Positions 18,101-27,094 of a stretch of 50,946 nucleotides of DNA are shown here, one piece after another. Every line of letters starts with the position of its first letter. The first letter of the stretch is position 1. This DNA comes from Lewinellaceae bacterium SD302 (GTDB lineage Bacteria > Bacteroidota > Bacteroidia > Chitinophagales > Saprospiraceae), in NCBI GenBank assembly GCA_002591745.1, contig PDLQ01000035.1:1-50946 (forward strand), given 5' to 3'. The notes below the pieces were generated by a model. It made no database searches. It was not told where the DNA came from and saw only the letters and a list, made by a program, of their open reading frames with translations. Position numbers and translations under genes: made by a program.

Positions 18101-20246
18101 AGATGGAAACCTCAGTATCTCCATCTTCGGTAGATACGGTACCACCTTCAGCTTCGAGGCGGTTAACCGTAACGAAATCGCTGGACAAGGAGAAACAACC
18201 AGAGGCTAGTTCAACCGCAGCGGCGTCATCGCCGGGAGATGCCAGTATGACACCGTCGTAGGAAAGTCCCCATACACGGCAAACGCCGGGATCCTGGTTT
18301 TCAAAGTCGATCGTCTCACCGGGGAAGCCAATGATGATGTTATTTTCGTCGGTCACCACGAAAGCGAATTGGGGGCCCGTGGCATCCAGGCTAACAAAGG
18401 TGATCACATCAGCTACTCCATCGCCAGGACAGGTAGTCACTTCGGTTTCTCCGTCAAAGGTCACTACGGTACCGCCATCGGGTTCGATGCGGTTGGCGGT
18501 GACAAAATTATCGGTCAGGGAGAAACATCCGTCGGCCAGAATAGCATCAGTGGCATTATCGCCGGGAATTGCCAGCAAGTTGCCCTCGTAAGCCAGTCCC
18601 CAGATGCGGCAGGCTCCAAGACCAGCTCCTTCCAGATTGACTTCATTGTCATCCGGAATACCGAGGATGACATTATCGGCATCGGTCACCAGGTAAGTAA
18701 AGTTACTGGCGGTATTGCCACTGTTCTCGAAAAAGAAAATATCGTCGATGCCGTCACCGGGGCAGGTATTGAATTCGGTCAATCCATCCACAGTGGCTAC
18801 GGTACCGGCGTCGGGTACGGTGCGGATAACGGTAACGAAATTGTCGGACAGGTCGAAACAGCTGCTGGCCAGATCAACCTGGGCGGCGTTATCACCTAAT
18901 TCGGCGGTCACCTCACCCTGGAAGCTCAGTCCCCATACGCGGCAAATACCGACACCGGCATCCTCGAAGTTGATTTCATTGCCATCGGGCAGGCCGATGA
19001 TGATGTTGTCTTCATCGGTAACTACGAAAGTGAAGTCACCACCACTATTGCCGGTTCCGACAAAAGAAAAAATATCATCGTTGCCATCACCCGGGCAGGT
19101 AGCAATCTCGGTTTCACCCAATTCGGTAGCTACGGTACCACCTTCGGGCACCTCACGGTTGACGGTTACGAAGTTGCTGGAGAGTGCGAAACAGCCGTCG
19201 GCCAGATCAACCACAGCAGCATCGTCTCCTTCTTCGGCGATCAGGTTGCCCTCGTAGGCCAGACCCCAAACGCGGCAAGCGCCTACACCGGCACCTTCAA
19301 AGTTGGCTTCGTTGCCGGGAGGAATGCTGAGGATGATGTTATCGGCATCAGTTACAACGTAAGTAAAGTTACTGCCGGTTGCGCCGTCGCTACTAAAGGA
19401 GAAAAAGTCGTCTACGCCGTCTCCGGGGCAGGTCAGTACTTCGGTTTCACCGTCTACGGTTTCAACAGTACCACCAACCACTTCTTCGCGGTTCACGGTA
19501 ATGAAGTTATCGGAAATGCCTCCACAGTTGCTGAAGGGCGGAGCATCGTTTAGGTTATCGCCTTCCTCCAGAGGAAAGTCTCCGGAGAAACTGGCGGCGT
19601 AAACGCGGCAAACGCCGGTACCCGCTCCGTCAAAATCAACGGTTCCGGAGGTATTGATCGCCAGGATCAGGCCATCAGCGTCGGTAACGATGAATGCCGT
19701 ACCGGGCAGGGTTCCGTCGCTGAGGAAGCTGATCTCATCGGCGATGCCGTCTCCGGGGCAGGTATTGAATTCCGTCTCGCCGGAAGGTGTGCTGATGGTC
19801 ACGTCGCCAGGAGTGGCATTGTTGACGGTAATGAAGTTATCCGTCACGTCGAAACAGGGAATCGACAGCGGGGTGGTATTGAAGTCGTCACCCACGTTAG
19901 CTGAGATAAAGCCGAAGGTAGAAAAGGCGTAAACCCGTAAAGTACCGGCGGGCAGCATATCGAAGTCGACGAAGTTGGAAAATCCGATGGAGACAATGAT
20001 GTCGTTTTCATCCACCACAACGTAGCCGAAAGCCATGAAGAGGTTACTGATGGTGAAACGGATACGATCCATCTCACCGTCACCGGAGCAAGTGGTGATT
20101 TCTGTATCATCACTATCGTAAATGGAGATTGTTTCCTCGTGGAAACAAGCCGTGGTAAAATCGAAATTTCCTTGGGCGCTGAGGTTGGAAAAACTAAAAA
20201 CGGAAAGCAGCGCAAAGGCTAAAAAGTAGCGTAGAGCTATTCGCAT
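15198..20246 (-). CDS. Giant secreted protein with 14 cysteine-containing repeats and T9SS type A sorting domain
   Basis: The start at 20246 gives 1682 aa and a signal peptide (MRIALRYFLAFALLSVFSFSN). The body is made of 14 repeats of about 105-115 residues. A typical unit reads CF.LSDNFVTV.R, GGTV.T.DGETEV.TCPGDG, FTYVVTDENNII, then GVCRVWGLSYQG and GDDAA...LA..C. Most units carry three cysteines at fixed places, suggesting disulfides; units 7 and 10-14 are the most diverged and some lack one Cys. The C-terminus (SAYPNPVAGDQLNLVI ... GLFVVQYRSEGEQQVIRFLRQ) is a type A sorting domain, so the protein is exported by type IX secretion and probably surface-attached. Adhesion is a guess. Confidence 0.88.
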   Translation of the reverse strand: MRIALRYFLAFALLSVFSFSNLSAQGNFDFTTACFHEETISIYDSDDTEITTCSGDGEMDRIRFTISNLFMAFGYVVVDENDIIVSIGFSNFVDFDMLPAGTLRVYAFSTFGFISANVGDDFNTTPLSIPCFDVTDNFITVNNATPGDVTISTPSGETEFNTCPGDGIADEISFLSDGTLPGTAFIVTDADGLILAINTSGTVDFDGAGTGVCRVYAASFSGDFPLEEGDNLNDAPPFSNCGGISDNFITVNREEVVGGTVETVDGETEVLTCPGDGVDDFFSFSSDGATGSNFTYVVTDADNIILSIPPGNEANFEGAGVGACRVWGLAYEGNLIAEEGDDAAVVDLADGCFALSSNFVTVNREVPEGGTVATELGETEIATCPGDGNDDIFSFVGTGNSGGDFTFVVTDEDNIIIGLPDGNEINFEDAGVGICRVWGLSFQGEVTAELGDNAAQVDLASSCFDLSDNFVTVIRTVPDAGTVATVDGLTEFNTCPGDGIDDIFFFENSGNTASNFTYLVTDADNVILGIPDDNEVNLEGAGLGACRIWGLAYEGNLLAIPGDNATDAILADGCFSLTDNFVTANRIEPDGGTVVTFDGETEVTTCPGDGVADVITFVSLDATGPQFAFVVTDENNIIIGFPGETIDFENQDPGVCRVWGLSYDGVILASPGDDAAAVELASGCFSLSSDFVTVNRLEAEGGTVSTEDGDTEVSICPSDPSSSLVQFDSTGTTLGSFAYVIAGDDDVVLGVLQSGDQFNFSFIGEGVYRVYGLGFDGTILASPGDSLGVDQLATECFVLSDNFVTVTSTDPEGGTVSTVDGETEIFVCPGDMISDIVAFASVGASGGDFTYLVTDENNIVLSVPSGNEVDFDAAGFGVCRLWGLSYQGELDVEEGDDATGQLATSCFSLSDNFVTVIREDIAGGTVATVTGETEVFTCPGDGNPDLVNVVSTGANGNEFTYVVTDENNIILNVTNDNPLDFDGAGEGNCRIWGLAYAGTLTAMEGDDAASAMLASGCFSLSDNFITVVRVVPEGGNIATIDGELEREVCAGTGESGLVEWEITGASNGAYTNLITQDGIVLLATEDNSFDFGNAATGTYAVYGLAYSGTLSASVGTPIDEELASNCFDLTDDFITIDVKNVDACEIFVVGSNTGNNTYLCQSNPDDGLLNFFSCSANAGENYQYVITTTDDVIVFLIPETSFDFGALPLQEVRVYAISHCGDLNPNLIGANITDEDLSPDCFDVTDNFISVINGEPEAGEISLSENTPEPFCVSNGNGMVTVETTSTSPLGYATIVTDLEGVVLQISLDGTADFNDLPSGQYLIYGASFAGNLVIQEGDDINSVDVSDNCFDVSSPLEFFRADDIDGGIVSSQDGLDTFIYCPGYSESEFLIVNSTIMGVPYRYLLTDALGNIVIPEAFSNIFGFGNVAPGTYRVYGYAFSGNITASFGANVATAELSDSCYALSENFITVIREDVVGGTVMTIDGEVSVDIDLSSGTTSIDVIADGAPDMGNYAFVVTDENNIVLGFGDGPTFDFADAGEGVCRVWGLSYQGDLLVEMGDNAAEDTLATSCFELSENFVEVTRTEDGDNAPATQPTAITLSAYPNPVAGDQLNLVIESEEVMTEGQAFILDQNGRAWATQSVAGGTNRSLINFDISNLPTGLFVVQYRSEGEQQVIRFLRQ

Positions 20247-20537
20247 GAGATTTATTTTGAGACGATGATTACGATTATCCGGCAATTTTCGTGGTCAAAC
20301 AGGGATCACCGGAGAAAAAATACTGAGACCAAAATTAGCTTTTTCCAGTGGACGAAGGAAATTTTACTATTCCCAATCCCTTCAATGCTGTAACTTTAGC
20401 CCGGATTGAATTGATAATGAGTGCATTAAAGCTAGTTCTGGCTCCGCCTTTCTGACCGTTTAATTAATCTTAGCCTTACATCCCAGCGATTTCACTACCG
20501 ATTACTAGATGCTTCGGCACTAGTCAGATTTTATCCC

Positions 20538-23204
20538 ATGCCAATCAATTTTCGACACTTTTTTTTTCTTCTCAGCGGGTTAATACCGTTTTGGACGATT
20601 TCCGGCCAGGAATCTCCGCTCTCCATCGACCCGGATTTCACCGCTATGGAACTCGTCAATGACGTTTTCGCCTCCGGAAGTTGTGAGTTGATCACCAACA
20701 TCAGTAGTCTAGGTGACCAGCGAGGCATCGGCTACTTTGAAGGCGGTCAGGAAATTTTCGGCTTTGACCGGGGGATCATCCTTTCTACCGGCCACGTTAA
20801 TGATGCCCGAGGGCCTAATGAGGACGATGACACCAGCACTGAACTCGAAGGGGCCGTCAATGATATTGATCTGGACCAAATCTCCGACGCACAGCTTCAC
20901 GATCGTGTCGGCATCGAATTCGACTTTGTTCCCCTGGATTCCAACGTGACCTTCCGCTACATTTTTGCTTCAGAAGAGTATTGTGAGTTCAGCAATACGG
21001 ATTTCAACGACGTTTTCGGTTTTTTTGTCAGTGGCCCGGGACTCAACGGTCCCTTCAGCGGCAACGGCGTCAACGCCGCTTTGGTGACCGGCACCGACCA
21101 GGCCGTCTCGGTCAACACCATTAATCACACCTTTAATCAACAGTTCTACCGTCCTAACGAAACCGAGGAAGACCGCAACGTTTGCGCCCTTGACGACGAT
21201 ATCGAAACGCCTCAACTCGCCAATCTCGCTTACGATGGTTACACCACCATCCTCACTGCCTCACTTAAATTACACCCCTGCGAAACTTACCGGATGCGGC
21301 TGGTGATCTCCGACGTCAACGACGCCGATTACGACTCCGCCGTCATGCTGGAAGCCGGCAGCTTCAATCTGGGCGGATCGGTCAACCTGGAAAATTCCGG
21401 ACCGGACACCACTAATTTTCTTTACGAAGGTTGTGATAACGGCGGTTTCCGCGTTACCCGTGGAGAAGACAGTGACCCTAGTCAGCCCCAAACCATCCGC
21501 TACCGTTTCAGCAATGATTCCGAAGCCACCGAAGGAGTGGATTTCATCAACCCCGGAGGGTTCGTCACTATTCCGGCCGGAGACACTTTTGCAGATGTCA
21601 TTATCCCAACCATCGACGACGGCATCACCGAAGGGCCGGAAAATATTTGGCTGATACTCGATATTCCCTGTGCCTGCTATACGGATTCCGTCCTCATCAC
21701 CCTCATCGAACCCGGCCCACTAACGATTAATTTGGAAGAAGCCTATTACTGCCCGGACCAAATGGCTACTCTCAACCCAATGGTCAGTGGTGGATCGCCG
21801 CCCTATTCCTATGATTGGAGTTTCGGTGACACTTCGGCCGCCCCTACCCTGGCTCCCCCCTTACCGCTGAGTATAGAGTTGACGGTAACCGATGACTGCG
21901 GCCAGACGACCACCCGCCAGATCGGCACCTTCTCCAGCCAACCACCCGAAGCCGAACTGACCGTTCCCGAAATCGTTGCCTGTTGGGGAGAAGCCCGCGA
22001 GCTGACCGTCAATCTGGTTGGCCGGCCACCGTTTACGATGTCCTACCTCCGCAGCGGCGGACTGGAAGAAACCCTGGAATTTGGCAGTGAAGGTGAGCAC
22101 AGCTGGCCCATCGACCTGGGCGGCACCTACAACATCACCTCGATCACCGACCAGGCCTGTTCGGGCAGCTTCTCCGGTACAACTACCGCCAATTTCTACC
22201 GGCCCGTCATCAACCCCAGCGTCGTTAACCCTAATTGCGCCAACGAGCCAAACGGTAGCATAACTGTGCAACATCTTTCCTCCGTGCCGCCATACGATTA
22301 CGAATGGACCGGCACCAATGCAACCGGATTGGTAGCCGAAAATTTGCCCGTCGGTATTTACAGCCTCCGCATCACCGATGCCATTGGTTGCAGTGACGAA
22401 AGGACCTTCGATCTGCGCGGGCCCGCTCCCATCACCCCCGTGGAAATTACCTGCCCCCAGGTGCGCCGCCCGCCCCTGATCCTGAGTGCCGACGGTGGCC
22501 AGGCACCTTACTCCTACAGCGTTGACGATGGTGAAACTTTCTTCGTTGCCGACAGTTTCGACCTGGTGCTCACCCCCGGCCTATATTACCAATTGCTGAT
22601 CCGCGACGCCAATGGCTGTGAATTACTACAGCCCGATTTCTTCTTTCCGCAGGCAACGCCACGGAATACTACTCTCCCCGTTTTCGTAGGCCAGGAACTC
22701 GGCGGCTCCACCATCGTAGAACCTAACTATCAGGTACCCTACGACCAGATCATGGATGTACAATGGTATCCCGCCGAATACTACGATTGCCCAACCTGCC
22801 GCACTCCGGTAGTCTCTGCCCCTTTCTCTCAGCCCATCAGTCTCGTGGTGACTGACATCTATGGTTGCACGGATAGCCTGGCTACCTGGCTCGGAGTAGA
22901 CGGGCGGGTTCCCGTCTACGTGCCCAACGCTTTCAGTCCCAACGGAGATGGAACGAACGACTTTGTGGCCGTTTTCGGCAATCTCGCCCAGGTCCAAAGG
23001 GTCGTTAGTTTTCAGATTTTCAACCGCTGGGGTACTCAGGTTTGGGAAGATTATGATTTTACCCCCAATTCCGCCCGCCGGGGCTGGGATGGCAAGATCA
23101 ACGGTAACGATGCCCAGGCTGGCGCCTACACCTGGTCCGCTGCGTTCTTACTCACCAACGGAGACGTGGTCAAGAAAACGGGAAGCGTAGTGTTGTTGCG
23201 GTAG
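20538..23204 (+). CDS. Choice-of-anchor L surface protein with gliding-motility-type (T9SS type B) C-terminus
   Basis: This 888-aa protein has a signal peptide (MPINFRHFFFLLSGLIPFWTISGQ). A choice-of-anchor L domain covers roughly residues 35-280 (GIILSTGHVNDARGPN, FRYIFASEEYCEF, DVFGFFVSGPG). A Calx-beta-like segment follows (SEATEGVDFINPGGFVTIPAG ..., ITEGPENIWLILD). Then come Ig/PKD and SprB-like parts (GSPPYSYDWSFGDTS, NEPNGSITVQH). The type B sorting domain is at the C-terminus (YVPNAFSPNGDGTNDFVAVF ... FQIFNRWGTQVWE ... WDGKINGNDAQAGAYTW). It diverges from the giant repeat protein across a 291-bp spacer with no other gene. Exported by type IX secretion and probably displayed on the surface. 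Confidence 0.92.
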   Translation: MPINFRHFFFLLSGLIPFWTISGQESPLSIDPDFTAMELVNDVFASGSCELITNISSLGDQRGIGYFEGGQEIFGFDRGIILSTGHVNDARGPNEDDDTSTELEGAVNDIDLDQISDAQLHDRVGIEFDFVPLDSNVTFRYIFASEEYCEFSNTDFNDVFGFFVSGPGLNGPFSGNGVNAALVTGTDQAVSVNTINHTFNQQFYRPNETEEDRNVCALDDDIETPQLANLAYDGYTTILTASLKLHPCETYRMRLVISDVNDADYDSAVMLEAGSFNLGGSVNLENSGPDTTNFLYEGCDNGGFRVTRGEDSDPSQPQTIRYRFSNDSEATEGVDFINPGGFVTIPAGDTFADVIIPTIDDGITEGPENIWLILDIPCACYTDSVLITLIEPGPLTINLEEAYYCPDQMATLNPMVSGGSPPYSYDWSFGDTSAAPTLAPPLPLSIELTVTDDCGQTTTRQIGTFSSQPPEAELTVPEIVACWGEARELTVNLVGRPPFTMSYLRSGGLEETLEFGSEGEHSWPIDLGGTYNITSITDQACSGSFSGTTTANFYRPVINPSVVNPNCANEPNGSITVQHLSSVPPYDYEWTGTNATGLVAENLPVGIYSLRITDAIGCSDERTFDLRGPAPITPVEITCPQVRRPPLILSADGGQAPYSYSVDDGETFFVADSFDLVLTPGLYYQLLIRDANGCELLQPDFFFPQATPRNTTLPVFVGQELGGSTIVEPNYQVPYDQIMDVQWYPAEYYDCPTCRTPVVSAPFSQPISLVVTDIYGCTDSLATWLGVDGRVPVYVPNAFSPNGDGTNDFVAVFGNLAQVQRVVSFQIFNRWGTQVWEDYDFTPNSARRGWDGKINGNDAQAGAYTWSAAFLLTNGDVVKKTGSVVLLR

Positions 23205-23244
23205 CTGCTCGTCCGGAAGCGGTGAGCTTCGGGTTAGATCATGG

Positions 23245-23421
23245 CATTGCTACTTTGTTAGTCAAAAGAGACCGCTTCGCTGTTAGAGATTAGAGCATAG
23301 AGTATAGACTTCAGCTCTATCATGCCATTTAGACGTACACGTTAGAGCAGCGTCTAAAGCGAAGAGGTCCAATTTCTATATTCTAACAACAAAACGGTTT
23401 TTTGGCTTCAAAGTAGCAATG
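23245..23421. repeat. Foldback spacer element bounded by inverted CATTGCTACTTTG
   Basis: CATTGCTACTTTG (23245-23257) returns as a perfect 13-bp inverted copy at 23409-23421. Inside, the left part repeats TTAGAGATTAGAGCATAGAG-like words and the right part shows partly complementary words (GCGTCTAAAGCG, TCTATATTCTAAC). It fills most of the 229-bp space between convergent genes. Confidence 0.65.
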
Positions 23422-23433
23422 TTCTAAATAGCC

Positions 23434-25533
23434 CTACCGCTGGATCACCAGCCGTCCACTCCGGCTCCAGTTCTTTCCGGAGGCCCGGAGCAGGTATACA
23501 CCGGCGGGCTGATCGCCGAATTCAAGTTCCAGACGAGTGGCGGCCACGTGGCGCTGCTGACTGACCAGCTGGCCGGTCAGGGAGAACAGTTGTACATCGA
23601 CCGGGCTACCCGAGGTGATTTCAGGAAGAAACAGACTTACCTGGCCGGTGGACGGATTAGGGAAGACTGACAGCGGCACTTCGGAGATTCCTGACTGGCG
23701 AACACTGCTGACCACCTCGGATACATCAACGGAGAAAAGGCGGCGACCACGGCCGGCTACGTAGAGAAGATCGTTGGCGTCGTCGTAGGCCAGATCGATG
23801 AAAGCAAGCCCGAAAGGACTGCAAAATTCTACGTCTACGGTTTCCCAGTTAGCTCCCAGGTTTTCAGAGAAGATGACTTCGCTGCTATTTACTCCGTAGA
23901 GGCGGCCGTTGGTGTTGGCAATCAGCTTATTGGCGCGAGGAACGAGATCGGTCCAGCTTTCACCACCATCATCGGTACGGAGCAGACCACCGCTGGGGAA
24001 GGTGACGATGATCCAGTTATTTTCATCAAAGGCATAAAATTGGGGTTGAACGCTGGCTCCCTCGGGCATGGGTTGCTGGATCGGCCAGGTGGTTCCTCCG
24101 TCCAGACTGACGGCCAGGCTGTCTGCAATATTGATACCCAGAACCTGACCGAAGGAAGACAGATGAAAGACAGTATTGTGGAGGCCATGCTCCGCTACAC
24201 TCCAGCTATCACCATTGTCATCGGAATAAACGGCCACTCCGTCTTCTCCCCCGAGGACGATACGGCCATTATCCAGTACCTCCGCCTGGCGGTAGATCGT
24301 ACTGGGTACCCCGGCTCCGTCGAGTAGAGGTGTCCAGTTAAGGCCTCCGTCATCGCTGAAGCGTGGTGAGCCGTTTCCGGCGACGATAATGCGGTCGTTT
24401 TCCGACACTTCGAGATCGGTTCCGGTCAGGTTGTCATCGTTAATTATGTTGGAGAAATTCTCCCCCCCGTCTATTGACCGGGTAAGTCCATTCTGAAAAG
24501 TGAGGGCGTAAATATTCTGACCAAACACCTCGATGGCGTTGTAGGGCGTACGGGAATTCTCTCCCAGCAGGTGGAAGATCGAAACAAGGTTGTCATTACT
24601 GTATAATATCGTGGTATTCAGGCCGGCCAACCAGTATTCTTCTCCGATCCGGTGGACGTCACTTACGCGCACATCATTAGTAAAATCGCCGTTGGAGTTG
24701 ACGTTGATCAGTTCGGTGAAAGTAAGTCCTCCGTCGGTAGAACGGTGAACGCCGCGGGTAGTAGTGATTTCGATCACCGTTTCCGAGATAGTCTCCATGC
24801 CGGAAAAAAGGAAACGAATGTCTTCGTAATTACTGATTTCGGTCCAGTTGTTGCCACCGTCCGTTGTTTTGAAGACCAGGCCGGAGCCACTGTACATGAA
24901 GCCGATATTTTCATCCAGGTAGCTCATGCCACGGATGCCTTCGGGGTGGTCGTAGCGGACTTCCCAGGTATCGCCGCCGTCGGTAGTCGCAACCAGGTCG
25001 GTCATATTGCTGAAGAAGTAGCCAACCTGGGGCGTCACGAACTGAGTGATGGTCACCGGAGCGTGCCCCATAAAGACCTGCTCGAAGGTTTCGCCATTAT
25101 CACGGCTGAGGGTAAGCGTGGTGACGTTCCGGCTGATGACTACGGTTTCATCGTCGCCGGTAAAGACAATGCCTTTGATAGTGCCGTTGCCAGGGATTTC
25201 GCTGGCCGCCCAGTTGTCTCCACCATCGAGACTGCGGTAGAGGGTGCTGGCACTGGTGGCGAATACCTGTTCGCAGCCGGTACCGGGCCGGCAGGCGACG
25301 TAGGAAAGTTCTTCACTGGCGGGGCTGGCCAGGTTTTCCCAATTTTCGCCCGTTGCGTCATCGGTACGGAGGAGAGTTCCACAGGTACCGACGGCGAAGC
25401 CAATTCCGTTTTCGGCAACGTCGATACTCTGAAGATCCGAAGCGAATGAGAGCGGCAAGTGGTTTTGTATGGTCGGCTGGGCGGAGATAGCCATGGCCAT
25501 AGACATCAATAAAAGCAGGAGTTGGATACGCAT
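23434..25533 (-). CDS. Secreted BNR/Asp-box beta-propeller protein with T9SS type A sorting domain
   Basis: This 699-aa protein starts with MRIQLLLLLMSMAMAISAQ. Asp-box motifs S.DGG..W recur along the body: RSLDGGDNWAAS, ATTDGGDTWEVR, KTTDGGNNWTEI, RSTDGGLTFTEL, RSIDGGENFSNI, RFSDDGGLNWTPL, VSLDGGTTWPIQ, RTDDGGESWTDL. They mark the blades of one or two sialidase-like (photosystem-assembly YCF48-like) propellers. The sialidase Arg triad and FRIP motif are not evident, so sialidase activity is unlikely. The C-terminal VFPNPSTGQVSLFLPEI ... GVYLLRASGKNWSRSGRLVI is a type A sorting domain. Confidence 0.88.
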   Translation of the reverse strand: MRIQLLLLLMSMAMAISAQPTIQNHLPLSFASDLQSIDVAENGIGFAVGTCGTLLRTDDATGENWENLASPASEELSYVACRPGTGCEQVFATSASTLYRSLDGGDNWAASEIPGNGTIKGIVFTGDDETVVISRNVTTLTLSRDNGETFEQVFMGHAPVTITQFVTPQVGYFFSNMTDLVATTDGGDTWEVRYDHPEGIRGMSYLDENIGFMYSGSGLVFKTTDGGNNWTEISNYEDIRFLFSGMETISETVIEITTTRGVHRSTDGGLTFTELINVNSNGDFTNDVRVSDVHRIGEEYWLAGLNTTILYSNDNLVSIFHLLGENSRTPYNAIEVFGQNIYALTFQNGLTRSIDGGENFSNIINDDNLTGTDLEVSENDRIIVAGNGSPRFSDDGGLNWTPLLDGAGVPSTIYRQAEVLDNGRIVLGGEDGVAVYSDDNGDSWSVAEHGLHNTVFHLSSFGQVLGINIADSLAVSLDGGTTWPIQQPMPEGASVQPQFYAFDENNWIIVTFPSGGLLRTDDGGESWTDLVPRANKLIANTNGRLYGVNSSEVIFSENLGANWETVDVEFCSPFGLAFIDLAYDDANDLLYVAGRGRRLFSVDVSEVVSSVRQSGISEVPLSVFPNPSTGQVSLFLPEITSGSPVDVQLFSLTGQLVSQQRHVAATRLELEFGDQPAGVYLLRASGKNWSRSGRLVIQR

Positions 25534-25938
25534 CTTTGGAACGTTGATTTTCGAATGTTACAAAGGAAGCGTGGAACGAAAGTTCCGGGGTCTATGAATT
25601 CCGGTAGGCGGGTAGAATGTGGGATTTCGGAATTGGATTGGTCAGCGACCTCCAGGTCGCTCTAATTTCAGAATACTCACGTGCATAACCCTGGGTTCTT
25701 TAGCGAAAATGGGCCAGGGATAAACGGATCAGATGGGTTTTACGGATGCTTGTAACGGCTTCACCGTGCTTGGTTTTGGGGACTCGGACATTCGTGGATT
25801 TGCGCGAATTTTGCCGCTCTGGCGAAATTGGATAGGGATACGCTTGCACATCCGTGGCTGCACCTCAGTGTGCACTCCGACACACAGTTTAAGTAGAACT
25901 TGTGTTTTCTTGTAGTCCTTGGTACGCTTGTGGTCTCT
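25534..25938. other. 405-bp spacer with a short perfect palindrome
   Basis: AGCGACCT (25644-25651) and AGGTCGCT (25654-25661) form an 8-bp stem with a 2-nt gap and resemble a REP-type palindrome. A 60-codon plus-strand frame at 25733-25915 has no recognisable features. Nothing else is seen. Confidence 0.4.
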
Positions 25939-26442
25939 TTACCTCGGCAATCGCGTGGAATGCATCATTCTTAATTTCCAGCCTTCTTCGTAGCGTTTGG
26001 CCACGGCGCTTTCCAGCCACCCCATGGAGAAGGTCGTGTCGCCTTCCGTATTGACCCAGTGACCACGGTTGTGGTAGGCCATCCAGATTTCGTCGCCATT
26101 TTGTTCGGCGCGGAAGAAGTCGAAGCTGTTGAGGCGGCGATCCTGGTCCGGACGGGCGTTGGCGAGTTTACGAAGTTGGTAGTTGCGGATGGTGTCATTC
26201 GTCCAGATCTCCCCGTGCTCAAGGAGGACGAAGTCTTCGGTTTGGTAGCGGGAGACGTAGCTGGTATCGGTGCCGGACCAGACGTTATCGAAGATGTCCT
26301 GAATGAGCTGTTGGGCGGCGGCTTGATCCTGGGCGGGGGTGGTGGTTGGTTGCGGGTCTGGCCCGCTGGTGGGCTGGGTGGTGTTTTTGCATGCGCAAGT
26401 TGCGGCGAGCAAGATGGCCGGGAGTAAGATTTTTTTGAGCAT
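25939..26442 (-). CDS. NTF2/SnoaL-like lipoprotein
   Basis: This 167-aa protein has the lipoprotein signal MLKKILLPAILLAATCAC, then a low-complexity linker (NTTQPTSGPDPQPTTTPAQ). A domain of about 120 residues with the layout of DUF4440/SnoaL-like proteins follows: helical start AAAQQLIQDIFDNVWSGTD, EDFVLLEHGEIW, then strands ending WLESAVAKRYEEGWKLRMMHSTRL. Such domains form a cone-shaped pocket; the ligand is unknown. Confidence 0.75.
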   Translation of the reverse strand: MLKKILLPAILLAATCACKNTTQPTSGPDPQPTTTPAQDQAAAQQLIQDIFDNVWSGTDTSYVSRYQTEDFVLLEHGEIWTNDTIRNYQLRKLANARPDQDRRLNSFDFFRAEQNGDEIWMAYHNRGHWVNTEGDTTFSMGWLESAVAKRYEEGWKLRMMHSTRLPR

Positions 26443-26457
26443 GGGTGAAGTTAGGGG

Positions 26458-26507
26458 AAAAGTTTGAGCGGCCCCCTAGACCTCAAAGGGGGAAGGCTCA
26501 AACTTTT
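26458..26507 (-). terminator. Two-part hairpin terminator of the lipoprotein/protease operon
   Basis: Outer arms AAAAGTTTGAGC (26458-26469) and GCTCAAACTTTT (26496-26507) pair perfectly over 12 bp; an inner CCCCCT/AGGGGG-type stem sits inside. It starts 25 bp past the stop of the minus-strand gene at 26532, and CTTTT at the end supports termination in that direction. Confidence 0.75.
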
Positions 26508-26531
26508 GATTGATCCCTGACGGGTAAGTAT

Positions 26532-27092
26532 CTATTCCAGTTGTCTGGCTTCGAAACGGCAGTTTTCGAAGGATAGGCGTGGAATACCATCAAGTTCATA
26601 ATATAGCTCGAATGTTCCAGTGATGTTGCCGGTAGTGGAGTCTACGGATTCGATGATTACGAAGTTGTTACGGGTACTATCAATATGCAATCCACCGACC
26701 ACGGCATCTCCATCAGCAGTAAGTAAAAAATAACTACTTTGGTGAGAGTCTGGCGACATGTCATTCGCATTACGGGGAATGACTTGATATAAACCGTTTA
26801 AAAGTAAAAGATTTCCAATAAACAACGACTCTCTTTCAAATCCAGTGCCCTGTTCAAAAGTTTCAAGAAACAAGTTAATACGATTCGAATCGTCTATTCG
26901 ACGCGACCAATATGAACTTCCTTCCCACCTGCGTCCATCCTTCTCGCCGACTACGAATCCAAATTCTTGGTCGCCTGGGGCGTAGATAGTGTGTATTGGA
27001 GACAATTGGGTTTCTTCTTTTTCGCAAGATGCGCTCAAAAAAATGACTAAAATCGCAAATAATACTGCAGCAAATTTTGTCTGACAATTCAT
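26532..27092 (-). CDS. Predicted lipoprotein, unknown function
   Basis: This 186-aa protein has the lipoprotein signal MNCQTKFAAVLFAILVIFLSASC. The mature part is beta-rich with GEKDGRRWEGSSYWSR and a late strand GTFELYYELDGIPRLSFENCRFEARQLE, as in small Bacteroidota lipoproteins of unknown function. The start codon follows the protease stop by 2 bp, so the two are almost certainly one operon. It is visibly more AT-rich than the genes before 23 kb. Confidence 0.7.
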   Translation of the reverse strand: MNCQTKFAAVLFAILVIFLSASCEKEETQLSPIHTIYAPGDQEFGFVVGEKDGRRWEGSSYWSRRIDDSNRINLFLETFEQGTGFERESLFIGNLLLLNGLYQVIPRNANDMSPDSHQSSYFLLTADGDAVVGGLHIDSTRNNFVIIESVDSTTGNITGTFELYYELDGIPRLSFENCRFEARQLE

Positions 27093-27094
27093 AA

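Noticed and set aside
24652..25449. A 265-codon open frame on the plus strand
   Set aside because: It lies antisense to the BNR propeller gene, with no recognisable motif.
23434..25533. Sialidase
   Set aside because: Asp-boxes are present, but the FRIP motif and the arginine triad are not evident; a generic propeller is the safer call.
25733..25915. 60-codon plus-strand frame
   Set aside because: No signal, motif or start context; isolated in a spacer.
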